Positions 34,600 to 46,047 of a stretch of 64,000 nucleotides of DNA are shown here, one piece after another. The notes beneath the pieces were generated by a model, which searched no databases, was not told the DNA's origin, and worked only from the letters and a program-made list of their open reading frames with translations. Position 1 is the first letter of the stretch. Each line of letters begins with the position of its first letter. A program made the translations under genes and the position numbers. Source of the DNA: Xylaria sp. FL1777 (lineage: Eukaryota > Ascomycota > Sordariomycetes > Xylariales > Xylariaceae); assembly GCA_022578965.1 (NCBI GenBank), contig MU400687.1, positions 1-64,000 on the forward strand, written 5' to 3'.

Positions 34600-35933
34600 A
34601 TGGTTACCACTGGTGCAAGCATATCCGACGGCTGGGAGCATGTCGATGATAACGATGACTTCTCTGTCATCTCCCTTCCCATGTCCGAGGATGATGCGCC
34701 GAACCCTTCCCGCGATCGAACAGTCACCACTGTACTGAGAAGCCCTCCCGACAATGGCATCCACCCGTCCCACCAACCTCCGTCTGAGAATCTCGTGCGA
34801 AGTCATGCGCATCCTCACGATACAAATCAACAGCCCGATAGAAACAAGGCTGTCGAAATGTGTGGCATGGACATGAAAGATGTTGTCGAGCCAGACACCC
34901 CACAGGCTCCAGCAAGAGAGATCACCAATCAGAGCGACTTCGATTGTATTTTAGCAACAACATTTTCGCTGGTGAATCTCGTTCCTAAGATATTGCATAC
35001 CCCCGGCTACTTCGATACTAGGGCCAAGGAACTTGCTAAGCCGATATGCGAACATCTACTCCACCTCGAGATTATCTTGCGTGGATATTCCAAACACCGT
35101 AGACCGGGAAGCAAACCTACTGAACTCCCCGTTGGTCTTTCAGAGTGGTTGGATAATCTAAAGTCCGAGTTAGGAAAGGGTCGAAAATCTTCGAAAGAAC
35201 CTGCTACCCAGTCACAGGCTTCGCTGGGCAATGACTACTATGAGAGGTTGAGCAGCCTCTCCAGCCAGATGGATGGCTTGATGACTGTCATACGGAGGTG
35301 AATAAGCTCGATATCCTTCTTATGGTCTGTCATCCTAATTCTTGGACTAGTGATTTTGAAGACTTCCATACGCTCGATATGCCTGTAGTGACATCTGAGA
35401 ACGACATGTTCACGAACTGCTTCGGACAACCTCCTCACTCGTCTCATCCCGTAATAGCGACAAACAATAATTTAGCCCATCTTCGCAGAGAGTTGTACGT
35501 CCTCCGAGACCAAATCGTGTCCTGTCTCGGAGAAATTCATTGTTGCGAACAACATGGAATCTCCAACAGTGGAAATCAACGCAGGAACATGACAGCCTTA
35601 TCTCTTAGCTACACGAAAACCAAGCAATCACTCGAGCTAATTCTCTCTAATCATGGCAATGACTGGATCGAATATAGCACGGCAGGTGGACTCACCTACC
35701 CCCAGTTCTGCCGGCTGAACCCCGATACCATCCGTTCGGTGATCCTTCAACTCAAGGAGGTGACAGACGATCTGTTCCTCGAGCGGTGCAGGGTACAATC
35801 TCTTCGCTATGGGAATGACCCCGATAGTATCATGCAGAACGAGGAACTAATTTTCAAAAAATCTAGCATGGACGCACTGCAATCAATAGAGGAATTACTA
35901 ATATCCATTCTTAAACTTCGCAGAGATGCCTGA
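34600..35933 (+). CDS. Unrecognised 426-aa protein with helical C-terminal half
   Basis: Two overlapping frames join across a 53-nt intron (35298-35350, donor GTGAAT, acceptor GGACTAG), with exons 34600-35297 and 35351-35933 and 426 aa in phase. The start is chosen because an in-frame TAA lies just upstream. Residues 1-110 are acidic, polar and probably disordered (SDGWEHVDDNDDFSVISL). From about residue 115 a hydrophobic helix-rich region starts (DFDCILATTFSLVNLVPKIL, LLHLEIILRGYSKH). The second exon has heptad-like helices such as LAHLRRELYVLRDQIVSCL and SIEELLISILKLRRD. No signal peptide or transmembrane span is visible. A regulator with a disordered N-terminus is one possibility, but no DNA-binding motif can be seen. 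I do not recognise the family. Confidence 0.68.
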
Positions 35934-37174
35934 TTCGGACAACTCGCCCCGCCTACTCGGACGCATAAGAGAATACCTAGGTAGCGAGGCAATTGTTAGC
36001 CGGCGTAATAGGCAAGGATTCAGGTGTTGAGGCGGGCAAGCATTGATCATGTAACATCCCGATGATATGAAGCGCGCTGCTGATTAATCCTTCTTTTATC
36101 TGGGCTTTTTGGGGGCGGGCGGAGGGCACTCTTCTCCTTCGTCCTATCGACTTGGCTGGGAAACTTATTGTCCTCTCGACTTATCCACCAATTTTGTTGT
36201 CGCCGGTTATCAGTTAACGTTACTGGATCACCCCCAGTGTCCCAGGTCATGCTGCGTCAATGATCAACTTCACGTCGTGATGAACGCACGAAGCAATGTA
36301 ATATACTAGTTAATGCAAAATGGTTCACATCTAGACCATGTTGTCCTGCGCTTGCTCTGATGAGGAATTACCACATCAGGCAACTGGAGCTCGCTGCGGA
36401 GACAACATATTCAATCAAGTGGCACCGGCAGCTGCCCAAGTGCAGCGCAACACGAAGCAATTGTGCTCCCTTAGTAACCGCATCATCGGCGTCTGTTTCT
36501 CTCTAGCGTAGTGTGGACCCATGTGAGGTCATTCTATAGCTCCGTAGTTGGTACTAAATATAGGCCGGAATGAAACAACTTGTATAAGAACCATCGAAGC
36601 TAACTCAAGCCGCAACGGCACTATACGAGAATTCCGAGGCCTTGGTGAGACCACCCAGCCCGGTACAACTCGAACCAGACAGAGCTCGTTTTCGTTCATA
36701 CGAGACAGAGATCTCCCCCCCAACGTGTCTGTCGGTCGATCGGTCGGGGATGGCCATATAATGCGCCTAATGTAGGTACCATACATTACGGCTGAACGAT
36801 CTGGCCCGTTCCATCTCCGCACCTGGGGGGTCTCGCCCGTTGCACGTCTGCTCGCACTAGTGGCACGTACGTGCCGCAATGGATGTGACCGCCCGCCCAT
36901 CGTATGTGTTAGTTGGGACGCGATGTCACGTAAGATGTGGCTGCCAACGGTCGGACACCGAGTCTTGTCATTCTCAATATTATTTCTTATGATCATTTGT
37001 TTTTTTCCCCTCTGTCCTTCCCGTGGTTTAAAATACGGGTGTTTCCCTCATCGCTCTTTTCTCATACTTCTCATCTTCTCATCCCGATTCCTCCAAGCTG
37101 AATATCTACTTCCCTCTCTCGGCTGATATCCCTAGTTGCCGATCCTCTTAATTCAACCATACCTAATCCTAATA
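35934..37174. other. Intergenic
   Basis: This holds the upstream region of the small secreted protein. Overlapping frames on both strands at 36529-36996 show no recognisable content. The last 150 bp are pyrimidine-rich, as often found just before fungal start codons. Confidence 0.45.
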
Positions 37175-37860
37175 ATGCTATCCCAAATCGCTACGACTTC
37201 GGCCTTCTTGGCTGCGTTGTTACTCGCTCCTTCTGTGGGAGCTGAGAGAATGACGATCGTGCGGATGGCTCCTCGTGCCGACGACTACCTCTGGACAGTT
37301 GAATGGACTGGGCCGAGCAAATGTACTGCGTGGCCATGCGGTTATTGTATGTATCTTACACATTGCCATCTACTAGTAGTAGATGTATTTTGCGCAACTG
37401 ACACATCGCCGTAAAGCATATACAGTGTCAGGTCCAACATATACCGCTACCGAGGGCTCAATCCCTTTCATCGACGCCACTTGTGTAGGCACCGTCGATC
37501 AGCCGTTGAAGACCTGCACCCTGCTCTCCACACAGGCGGGTTCCGCCCAGGCAACGATCTCGGGGAACTTCAGCACCTTCGAGACCAGTGGCGTCGGCAG
37601 TGGCTTGATCGACATCACCGCGACATGGGTTGACCAAGCCTCGTAAGTTTTGTTCCCTAATGGTTCCCATCACTAGTACGCTAACTAGCCTCGCTCAAAG
37701 CGGTTTAAGTAGAACACTCACGGGCGTCACGCCCATGCAAGCGAGCACTGCCAACAAAAACACGTGGACGCTCCAGCCCGAGGGCTGTCCAGTCACAGAG
37801 TGCGATGCTGCGAATGCCACGAGAACTCTGCGACGGGGCTCAATTAGTATTGAGATCTAA
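37175..37860 (+). CDS. Small secreted Cys-containing protein (effector-like or surface protein)
   Basis: Three exons, 37175-37346, 37426-37642 and 37701-37860, give 182 aa in a continuous frame. Donors are GTATGT and GTAAGT; the second intron has a GCTAAC branch point. The signal peptide is MLSQIATTSAFLAALLLAPS with cleavage expected after VGA. The mature chain of about 160 aa has six Cys, in TKCTAWPCGY-like, TCVGT, KTCTL and GCPVTECD contexts, suggesting three disulphides. Thr/Ser/Gly-rich strands between them (ATISGNFSTFETSGVGSGL) suggest a beta-sandwich. No GPI tail or transmembrane span is present. Size, secretion and Cys content would place it among candidate effectors in a plant- or insect-associated fungus, but nothing here proves such a role. 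Confidence 0.8.
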
Positions 37861-38702
37861 CGGAATCGTGTTCCTTGATGACTTCTCACGGCTTTATGAG
37901 TAGAAAAAAAAGGATGTAATGGGAAAATGGGGGTTATGGTTAGTATTCTCCGTAGGCGGTCGGTCTCCGGTAATAGTGGAAAGCGAATAATCCTACTTCC
38001 ACACTAATGAGGAGTTAACGTCACTTGGATAATGAAATAGCGGTATGAATTAGATAGTAACATATAATAATTAATCACATCGCACAGCGTCTCGTTAACG
38101 CAAGGAACTCATCGCAGTTGGGGGCTGAAAAGGTAGGGAAGCATGTACTTACAGGGTTAGGCGCTTGGGCCACTCGAAAGTCCTTGGGGAGTGCCTATCT
38201 CGGTACTTCACCAACCCCACAGGTCCTAGATAGGCCCTAGCGCACCAGCCACATTGCGGCTCCTGTATCTATATCTAGGACTCACGAGCCACGAATTTTA
38301 TTCGCCCTGTTGCTGCCTATTGGGCCTCAGTGGGTCTATTGGAGGCCCAGGGACAACATGAGCCAATCACGTTCAGATGCAGCCCTACAGAGCAACCTCA
38401 CCTCATCCTTCGCCGTGCTCAGCACAATTGCCTTGTGTCTTAACATCATTTTATCAGACACTGGACTTATCAGGCGACTAAATAAACCCAAAAAAAAAGC
38501 CCAACCATTAGATCCAGAATTTTCCCTTTTAGTGCCCTCACAGCTATACAGTCTACCTTCCATCCTTTAGCCCATTAATTGTGTAGCCTGGCAACGGAGT
38601 TCCCTGTTCCCGACTAAGTCCTACCGATATCCTGAACGCCTGACACCCAATTCGTACGCCTGACAGACCGTGCGTAGAGAAATCCAACCCGACAGTGCTC
38701 TT
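37861..38702. other. Intergenic between convergent genes
   Basis: 3' flanks of the small secreted protein and of the basic 300-aa protein. A frame at 38310-38570 and its antisense have no recognisable content. Confidence 0.45.
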
Positions 38703-39780
38703 TCAGGCGTCCGCGATCATTCGCTCGCCTATTGTCATTCGAGAGATGTAAGCCCGCGCATTGTCAACTGCAATTGGTTAGATTCATCCCACGACCGCGC
38801 GTGAAGAGGGGATGACGTACCTTGCTTCTCCATCTTGGCCTTCCCTTGCTTCCAGCGGCGCCTATCCTCATCGTCCCTGTCGTCTGAGCTGCAGCAGAGA
38901 CAGAAGTCGCGTTTTGCAAGGCTCAATTCGTAGTGGGATGGCGACTCGAAATCGGGAGTCGGGAGTCTTGGGATCATGGGCGCTGGAGGCGGATGACTCC
39001 CCTGCCATATGCCGGCATGCGATCTTTTAGGCAGGTTTTTACTGTACGCGCCGCAATGGTGGAGCTCACCGGTCGTGTCCACGTTGCCTGAAACTCCAGT
39101 ATGGTAGTCCTCCGACTGTCCCCTTGGCACACCCCTTCGGTGTCCTACGGTGCCAGGGAGTCTTTCCGGTGAGCCAGCATTCAGGCACACCTTATCGTCG
39201 AACCTCACTGTCTTCTCACGTATCCTCTGTGAGCTTGGCAATTTTGTGGGGCCCAGAGACTCTATTGTGCTTGATCTTGGGAGTGTTGGTGTCTCCACCC
39301 AGCTCCTCTGCACTTGGATGCTGTCCTCCCGGGGTTTGGATTTGCGCCCCTTTTGTCTCTTGGGGTCAAAATGAACGAGCTCAAGCGAAGACCCGGACCT
39401 GCGAGTAGTGGTATTACTATACACAGGCGAGTCATCTCGTTGGCTTCTCGAAGATGAATAGCCAGGGACATGTGACGGCCTATATCTCCTCTCCCGGTGC
39501 ACCGGAGAATCGTGCCGTGAAACATTCATGTCTGCACTTTTATCAGTTCACAGAAATTCGGACTGCAATATGCAGATCTAGGGGTTTGGTCCTACCTAAA
39601 GTCCTAGGCTCCGAGAAGCTGCCCTGAGTCCCTTCAGTACGATACAGGATGAAGTCCTGATATTCATATCGCGGTCGAAGGGATTCTCTCCGTTCCCCCC
39701 GGCTATCTGTCGAGATAGTTAGTCTTGCTTCAAGAGTATGGATGTGCATACTGGGTAGACTCACGTCGCAAGGCAGACAT
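38703..39780 (-). CDS. Unrecognised basic, mostly disordered protein with PP1-docking-like motif
   Basis: Four exons on the minus strand, 39780-39765, 39706-39596, 39531-38821 and 38767-38703, give 300 aa. The first exon is only 16 nt. The second encodes SRGERRESLRPRYEYQDFIL, and the last is reached by a GTACGT donor and a CTAAC...TTGCAG acceptor. Most of the chain is Arg/Ser/Pro-rich and probably disordered. KTVRFDDKV (about 150-158) fits the RVxF pattern used to bind protein phosphatase 1. Near the C-terminus DFCLCCSSDDRDDEDRRRW is followed by a charged helix ending in VDNARAYISRMTIGERM. No signal peptide or membrane span is visible. I do not recognise the family; phosphatase binding is an inference from one short motif. 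Confidence 0.65.
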
Positions 39781-42010
39781 ATGGTCTTTCAGAGGTATGT
39801 ATGAATATTCCCTAAGTTCTTCTTTATGAATTTGATGGATTTGAGTGGGTTTAAGTGTTTTTCTGATGACTTCTTGATAAACTATTCTTGTGATGATGAA
39901 GAAGGGAGGAGTTTAGGAATATGAATAGAGGAGGATGGGGGCTTTTATGGGCAATGAGCGTGGCAGGGTGCGAGTCTGCCCACTCACCTCGACTACCCCT
40001 CACGGACCAATCAGAGGGCAGCTCCTCGACTTACACCCTGCATGCACCTCCTTCCCACCCACCCACTACCTCCGTACGGAGGATCGACACATAGTGCTGC
40101 ATTATTATTTCTTATCCTTCCTTTTTCTTGTTTACTGCTATATCTTTGGGAGAGTCAATTAGCCTTGTCTGCTAGTGTAACCCAAGGTTAGGGCCTTTGA
40201 GGTCCTGAGAGTCATGCATGGTGCACACATACAGCCTATGGAATCCAATCACCTAGGCGGTCACCCCGAGACTTCTCCCTCTCTCGGTCTCATGGGGGTT
40301 TCTAGACCCGAACTATTCCATTTATTCTATGTATCATGTCATATTGGTCATGTTTCTTAGTTTCATCGTTTTATCACCCTCCTCCCCTTTCGTTACTACT
40401 ATGCACTCTTTCTTTGCTTCAACCTTGGACCTCTTACTATTACCGTTCATTTTACCCCCCCTAAACAACTTCTACCCACATGCATGCATCTTACTTCTTG
40501 GTTTCCTCGTTGTCTTCCCCTGCCTATCACGTCCATCCCCAATACTCCCTAAGTCCTGACGTTCCTTTAACGTGCCAACGACCATCCATCAACTACATCT
40601 CAGACCTTCATCAACCCTCCTACCTCGCAAATAGTCCATTCATTTCTCAGCTTCCTAAGTCTCTTTATACGGACCTTCGACCGGAGACAGCTATCACCAC
40701 ACCTTTACTACTTCATATCATCCCACCGCGCTAGTAGAAAAAAGAGGCAACCCATCTTACTATTGACGCTCCTAGATATGGAGAAGTGTAGTATATACAA
40801 GATATTCGTAGAACCTATTTATTTCATTCATTGTGCACGTATTTTCTCTTATGACTAAGTTACAGACTATTGGCTTAACTTCACTTACACGTAGTGTTGC
40901 TTAGTAAACACATTTGATATTAACAGGCTAGAATGATCACTTTGACTCATATTGGAGAGGATACTCGGATGTTTTCTGTCCAAACAGTTCTAATTGCTGA
41001 GATCTAGAGGCGAATTAGCTTATGAAGCGACGGGGGAATTCGGAAATGGTTGGACGGCGGCCGAGTCGAGGGAGAAGAAGGGTAAAGGCAAGTGATGAAG
41101 TGGGGGGCGGAAATAATCTGAACTGGGGTAGAGTTGAGGCCCACAATTGTGACCTGGTTGAGGAAAAGCAGCTAAGTGAGATCCAATGAATGTGTTGTCC
41201 TCATTCACATCACGTGATATACAGAACGTCTCTACGACTTGTTTGCTACATGCAGTGCACGAGCCATCTCACGCCTTATCGCCGAATTACTGCCGTCCAT
41301 GTTGTGTTACCCGGCTGCTGCACCCCATGCTCCCGCGCACCTGTGCACCAGGTCAGGTTGCATCCTCAGTCGGAAAGCTAGACTCTGAGTCCTACCTAGT
41401 GTGTTTATAGTATACATGCTACCACGAGACGACCGTGAGTAAGCCTCGCAAGAGTCCCGCATCCTATCGCTTTTACATGGGTCATATGCGGTATATAATC
41501 CTTGTTAATTGCATTGAGTATTTGTCATAAAAACGATATGCTTGCTAATAGAATAGCTAGGTACATTGTTGCGCTTCTGGTCCTCTTTCATCCATGGCAC
41601 TTTGGTAGGTATAGGAGCGTTTTGTCAGTTCCAGCTTTCTATATTTATCTATTAAATGCAGTGGTACGAATACTTCTTGGACAACCCTGTTGTCTTCAAA
41701 AATCCGGCTCTCTTCATTCGTCCTTTCTCCAGACTTTGGTCGTTTTCATGTCCCGGATAGGTGTCAAGGGATAAGAGGTCACATACTCTCAATATCATCA
41801 CCATCTTTTTCCGGATCATGTGACCATTGCTGCGACCATGAGTTGTGCCGCTACCAGTCACACCCATCGGGGTTTGATTCACCGAGTCCTCAATGTGCGG
41901 TATTGAACAAGGTAGTATTTCAACCAAAGCAAAATACGTTACGACAGCTCAGGTTTTGAGCATCAGATCGGGGATATTAGGTATTAACTGTACATCTCCT
42001 CAACCCAGTT
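39781..42010. other. Intergenic, about 2.2 kb
   Basis: Upstream of the basic 300-aa protein and downstream of the methyltransferase. 40330-40740 is pyrimidine-rich on the + strand. Frames at 39935-40162, 40329-40734, 41186-41410 and 41502-41774 show no domains or splice partners. Confidence 0.45.
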
Positions 42011-42947
42011 TCACGTGGCTTTGCGCCCCCAGGTCCGAATTATGGGTATATGACACTTCCTCGTCCCTCTCATGTCTTCTCCCAGCCTCGCTAAAAGTTT
42101 ATCGTGGTCTTGTTGTGTTCTCATTCCATCGACACCACCCTTAAGCAATATTCCCTTCAGTATTTGGCCAAAGGTCACATAAAATTCATCATGTCCTCTA
42201 GCCAGCCACCCAGAACCTTTGGGACCGAACAGAACCGACCCGCAGTTGTAACTTGTAGCACCACAATCCAATAAGCCGGCATGCATCATGTAGCTGGCAA
42301 TAGCCAAAGGGATGCTACTCTAGCGTCAGCATATAACTTGATAAACCTCAAAGACGGGTGGGCTAGTCCACTTACTCAGGTTCCAAGTTCGCGCTCGTTA
42401 TGAAGTTGTAGTATACCTTTTGTATTTGAAATAGGCCGTCGCTAGGTGGCTCAGCGCTGGCTAGGATTGCACAGGTCTCAGCCCAGACCAACCAGCCCCC
42501 GGGTCGAAGCAGCGACAATAAGTTTCGAATAAGATGAATGCCGTGGTCTTTCTTCGTGGCAAGGATGAAGTGGCGCAAGTGAACAACGTCAAAACGATTC
42601 CGGAATTCCTCTGGGAAAGGTTCGTACGCATTCCCAAAACTCAGCCTAATGTTCGAGGGAAGCGTCTCCGGCTCTGGGAACTTGGACACGTCGAAATCAA
42701 GGCCGACTAACTCTGCTGACGCAGGTAAGGTTTTGGCGAGCTCTTTGAGCCAGATGGCTGTACCCGTAGCAACATCGCAGACTCGCGGCGAGTGATTTTC
42801 GGCTAGCTCTTTGGCGATGTGTACGGGTAGCAGTTCATTATTCATTGCATCGTCGAAGAAGCGATGCTGGAACTCCAGACGTCCACTCTCTTGTTTGATT
42901 CCGTTGTTGGTAGATTCATTCAGAATATACGGTGAATCGTCGGCCAT
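42011..42947 (-). CDS. LaeA/UMTA-like class I SAM-dependent methyltransferase
   Basis: Two exons on the minus strand, 42947-42376 and 42317-42011, give 292 aa; the donor is GTAAGT. The N-terminal block YILNESTNNGIKQESGRLEFQ without the first residues is the usual lead-in of fungal methyltransferases of this type. Motif I reads VCDVATGTAIW (about 56-66); LVGLDFDVSKFP is motif II; FDVVHLRHFILA and LLRPGGWLVWAE follow. The C-terminal half (exon 2) is less conserved, with CGSVLFGPKGSGW. Relatives include the global regulator LaeA and many small-molecule O-methyltransferases. No secondary-metabolite backbone gene lies nearby, so neither role can be favoured. Cytosolic or nuclear location is expected, as no signal peptide is seen. 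Confidence 0.87.
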
Positions 42948-43969
42948 TATTTCTGCAGTCGTTCATGTCGTGCCAACTTGTAGGAGGGGAGTTGGGGTTC
43001 TTGCGGCGGATGGCGGGGTCAGGCCTCGCTTATATGCCAATATTGACAGCCCCCCGGTTATCTATGGCTCAGCTGTAATTTACACATGCGAATAATCATT
43101 GCTTCTTCTTACAGCTTAATATACGATAACGCATGATATCTCGCAGAATCTTGCCTACTGGGGATGCCGCCGTTGCCATGGACAACATCTCCCGCCGATC
43201 AAATCTAGAATTGGCAAGGGAGGCTATGTCAGCACCTAGCAACAGCTTTCGAGCACCAACATGGCTCCAGGGTCGACGGGTTGCAGCGGTCTTCGACCAG
43301 GCGATAGCAATCACTGGATTAGTCAGATTTGTTTTACAGAGAATGTAGTACTGAGTTTCATAACTTGAGATTCCTGGACCAATCGATTGTGGGGTGCCGT
43401 AGTGCCTAACCCGTGGTTCTGGGTTCTTGAATGGAGCAGCCACGGTCGGCCAGAATAGATATCACGAACCCGTAAATGCACAGATTGAAAATTCAGGGGT
43501 AATTTTCGTTATACATGCTATACTCTCGCACCGTTGAGGTCGCTTTCGGAACCCGGACACTTAGACGCCAGTACTAGAAGGGTGAATCTAAGGTTATATG
43601 GATGTGGGCTCTGTCGTTAGGAAGCTTTGGCAGATAGTACCTATATGAAGTGGTCTCTTTACTGATGATGATTGAGAGATTTTCTTTAAGTGCGTAATTA
43701 TCCTAGTTTCGTACTGCGTGATGTAAGGGGATCCTAGAGCATAGACTACCCGAACTATAGTTATACCAATTTGTTTGCTTACAGCCGAATCAAGGGATAT
43801 TGTAGTCGCATATTAATCTCAGACTGAAAACTTTCATGAGCTCATCCTCTTCCATTTCTTCTTCTTTTTACCTCTTCGTTCTTTGACTTGACTTTTGTAG
43901 ATAACTAACTTGCACAACCTCATTGTGTACCCATCCCATTGACGTAATAGTCAACCCACTCAAACAAAA
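42948..43969. other. Divergent intergenic region
   Basis: Between the methyltransferase (-) and the 2EXR gene (+). A 115-aa minus-strand frame at 43096-43443 has no start context, domain or splice partner and is read as chance. Confidence 0.45.
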
Positions 43970-45003
43970 ATGGATTCCCCATTCCTTTTTGAAAATAGCT
44001 CAGGATCAATAGCTAGCGGAGCACTGCTTCTCGCCTCCTATCAGAGAGACACCAGCATCGATACCGAATCTATCAAGTCCTTCCCCCAGTTTTCCAAGCT
44101 CCCACCTGAGCTTCGGTTTGCTGTCTGGAGAGTGTTGGGGTTACCGAGCGGCCCGATGTACCGTAAGCATATCTTTCTTATCACCATTGTAAATGTAACT
44201 GAAATGGAAGCAGACGCCTCCTTTGACTTTATTTCTATTCTTTTGCAGTGAAAGCAGGTACTGACTTTTTTGATTATGCAGATTACTTATGTGGTGATTC
44301 TTCTAGCCACCTAGAAGTTCCCCAGTCCCACATAATGCAAGCCATTCAAGTTAGCCAAGTGAATCGAGAGGCCAGACGGGAAGTTCTACAAGGACGCCAA
44401 CTACACACAGTACGTTATGGGGAAGGTTTTACAAAACCCATCTTTGTGAACTGGGATTTAGATTTCTTTGAGATTGATCCCAACATGAGCGGTCTCGAAA
44501 CCACCGGGCCAGAAGTACTTAAGAAGATCAAAAACGTTGTGGTGAAACGCTCGGCACCTTTCGATTGGAAGAATCATGACGAGGAACCACAGTTTTGGAG
44601 GACAATCATTCAGTGGCATCAGCATGAGCGGCTCGAAGAGGTGTTTGCGTCGCTGAAACGGTTCGTCCTCCTTCTAAAATTTGATTACAAGGACTACGTC
44701 GTGAAATGGCGTCCTGGGGAATATCCCCCAGGACACAAATTCAATCACCGGCGGTACTTGGATCTCGACCTAGAGCCCAACACTCCAGTTCTCCCGTCAA
44801 ACGGGTGTGGTCTCGGTCTACACACCGTTGACACCACAAGGCATAGTTACGACTGGGAGGTTCCGTTACCGTGTTTTGAATCAGGACTGCGACAGAAGAA
44901 ACCTTTTGCCGATTGGCTCCATGACGCGATTGCTGAAATGACTAATACAGATATTGTTCCCCGGTTTTTTGGACCTGATGTCAAATTTGAAATGATGATG
45001 TAA
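43970..45003 (+). CDS. 2EXR domain-containing protein
   Basis: Two exons, 43970-44162 and 44249-45003, give 315 aa; donor GTAAGC, acceptor TTTTGCAG. The 2EXR domain starts at about residue 38 with FPQFSKLPPELRFAVWRV, a form of the F-box-like L-P-x-E-(L/I)-R-x-x-(I/V)-W motif. It continues with QAIQVSQVNREARREVL, the second ExR-type element (RxxR in a Ser/N-R-E-(A/S)-R context), and IFVNWDLDFFEID. The remaining part (about 190-315) is family-variable. 2EXR proteins are greatly expanded in filamentous ascomycetes and their biochemical role is unknown; the F-box resemblance has led to suggestions of a ubiquitin-related role. No signal peptide or membrane span. Confidence 0.9.
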
Positions 45004-46047
45004 TCGACTGTTCGGGGTTGGAATATAGATTGAACGAGCCACTTACAACTATAGAGGCAAGAATTATAAGGAAATACGATAAAGTGTTGGGATAGGGCGT
45101 ATGTGTGTGTGGAATATAGAGAGGCATGGCTAAGGCTAGCAGAGTTTAATATAGGTAAACATATGCGCTATATAATAATAGCCATTAAATCTAGGAGTTT
45201 TCTTACAAGGAATTGTCTTTGATGAAATGATCAATACAATTATTAACTAGTTAGTCAACTAGTGATTTTACTCTGTAAAAAACTATTGCTTTTATTTAAT
45301 CATGTTTTCATACCTAGGAGCTATCTTGCTTTGAACATTTTACCACTCCATGCATGCAAAGATGCATGAATTACCTGAAAATTAGTTCATAAACTACCTC
45401 CTACATTCATATATATTATTAACCTTTGGAGAATAGTCATAAAAGGGTTCTATTTAATACTTATACTGTGAAATCATAGGCCCAAAGTGAGCTCTGCTGC
45501 TTTGCATCAAAAGGTGATGAGAAAATCTTTAGATTAAATAGGTTACCTAGACTTTGTATTATAGTAGGCATGTCTAATAAAAAGTCAACTTAACTAAACA
45601 GGAAGGCCCGCAAGGAATTTTGGGTTAGTGATATATCTAAGGTAGAGAATTAGATACCTTAGCTGAGAGACAAGTAATCTAGTTGGTGAACCTCTAGTCT
45701 AGCCAAAGGATTTGGATGCGATAAGCATATATTGTTATATAAGGTTAGGTTCCTTGCTAGTGCGTCTTATCGGGGCACGGAGATTTAGCGAGGCAACAAA
45801 GAGTGAAGAAAGGCAATGCACCGCCACAAACAACATCGCACTGGCCACGATATCGCGCTCATGAGGCTGAAGCTTGCATTCAGGGAACCCGCTTTGGCTA
45901 CTTTAGTCCATCGCGAACATCAATGCAAGCTGCAGCACCTCTTCCTACTTCGTTCGCCCACCCAGAACTGCGCCTTTGCACTTTACTGCTGGCAACACAG
46001 CCAAGACTTGCAAATTGAGTCGAGCATTCAACGCAACATTGTTCGCG
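45004..46047. other. Intergenic
   Basis: A+T-rich 3' flank of the 2EXR gene followed by the upstream region of the BuGZ-like gene. No other feature supported. Confidence 0.45.

Noticed and set aside
34330..34830. 166-aa minus-strand frame
   Set aside because: It overlaps the start of the 426-aa gene in antisense and lacks domains or partner exons.
36529..36996. 155-aa minus-strand frame upstream of the small secreted protein
   Set aside because: Composition is random and the opposite strand is open too; no motif or splice partner.
43096..43443. 115-aa minus-strand frame between methyltransferase and 2EXR genes
   Set aside because: No domain, signal peptide or splice signals joining it to a neighbour.
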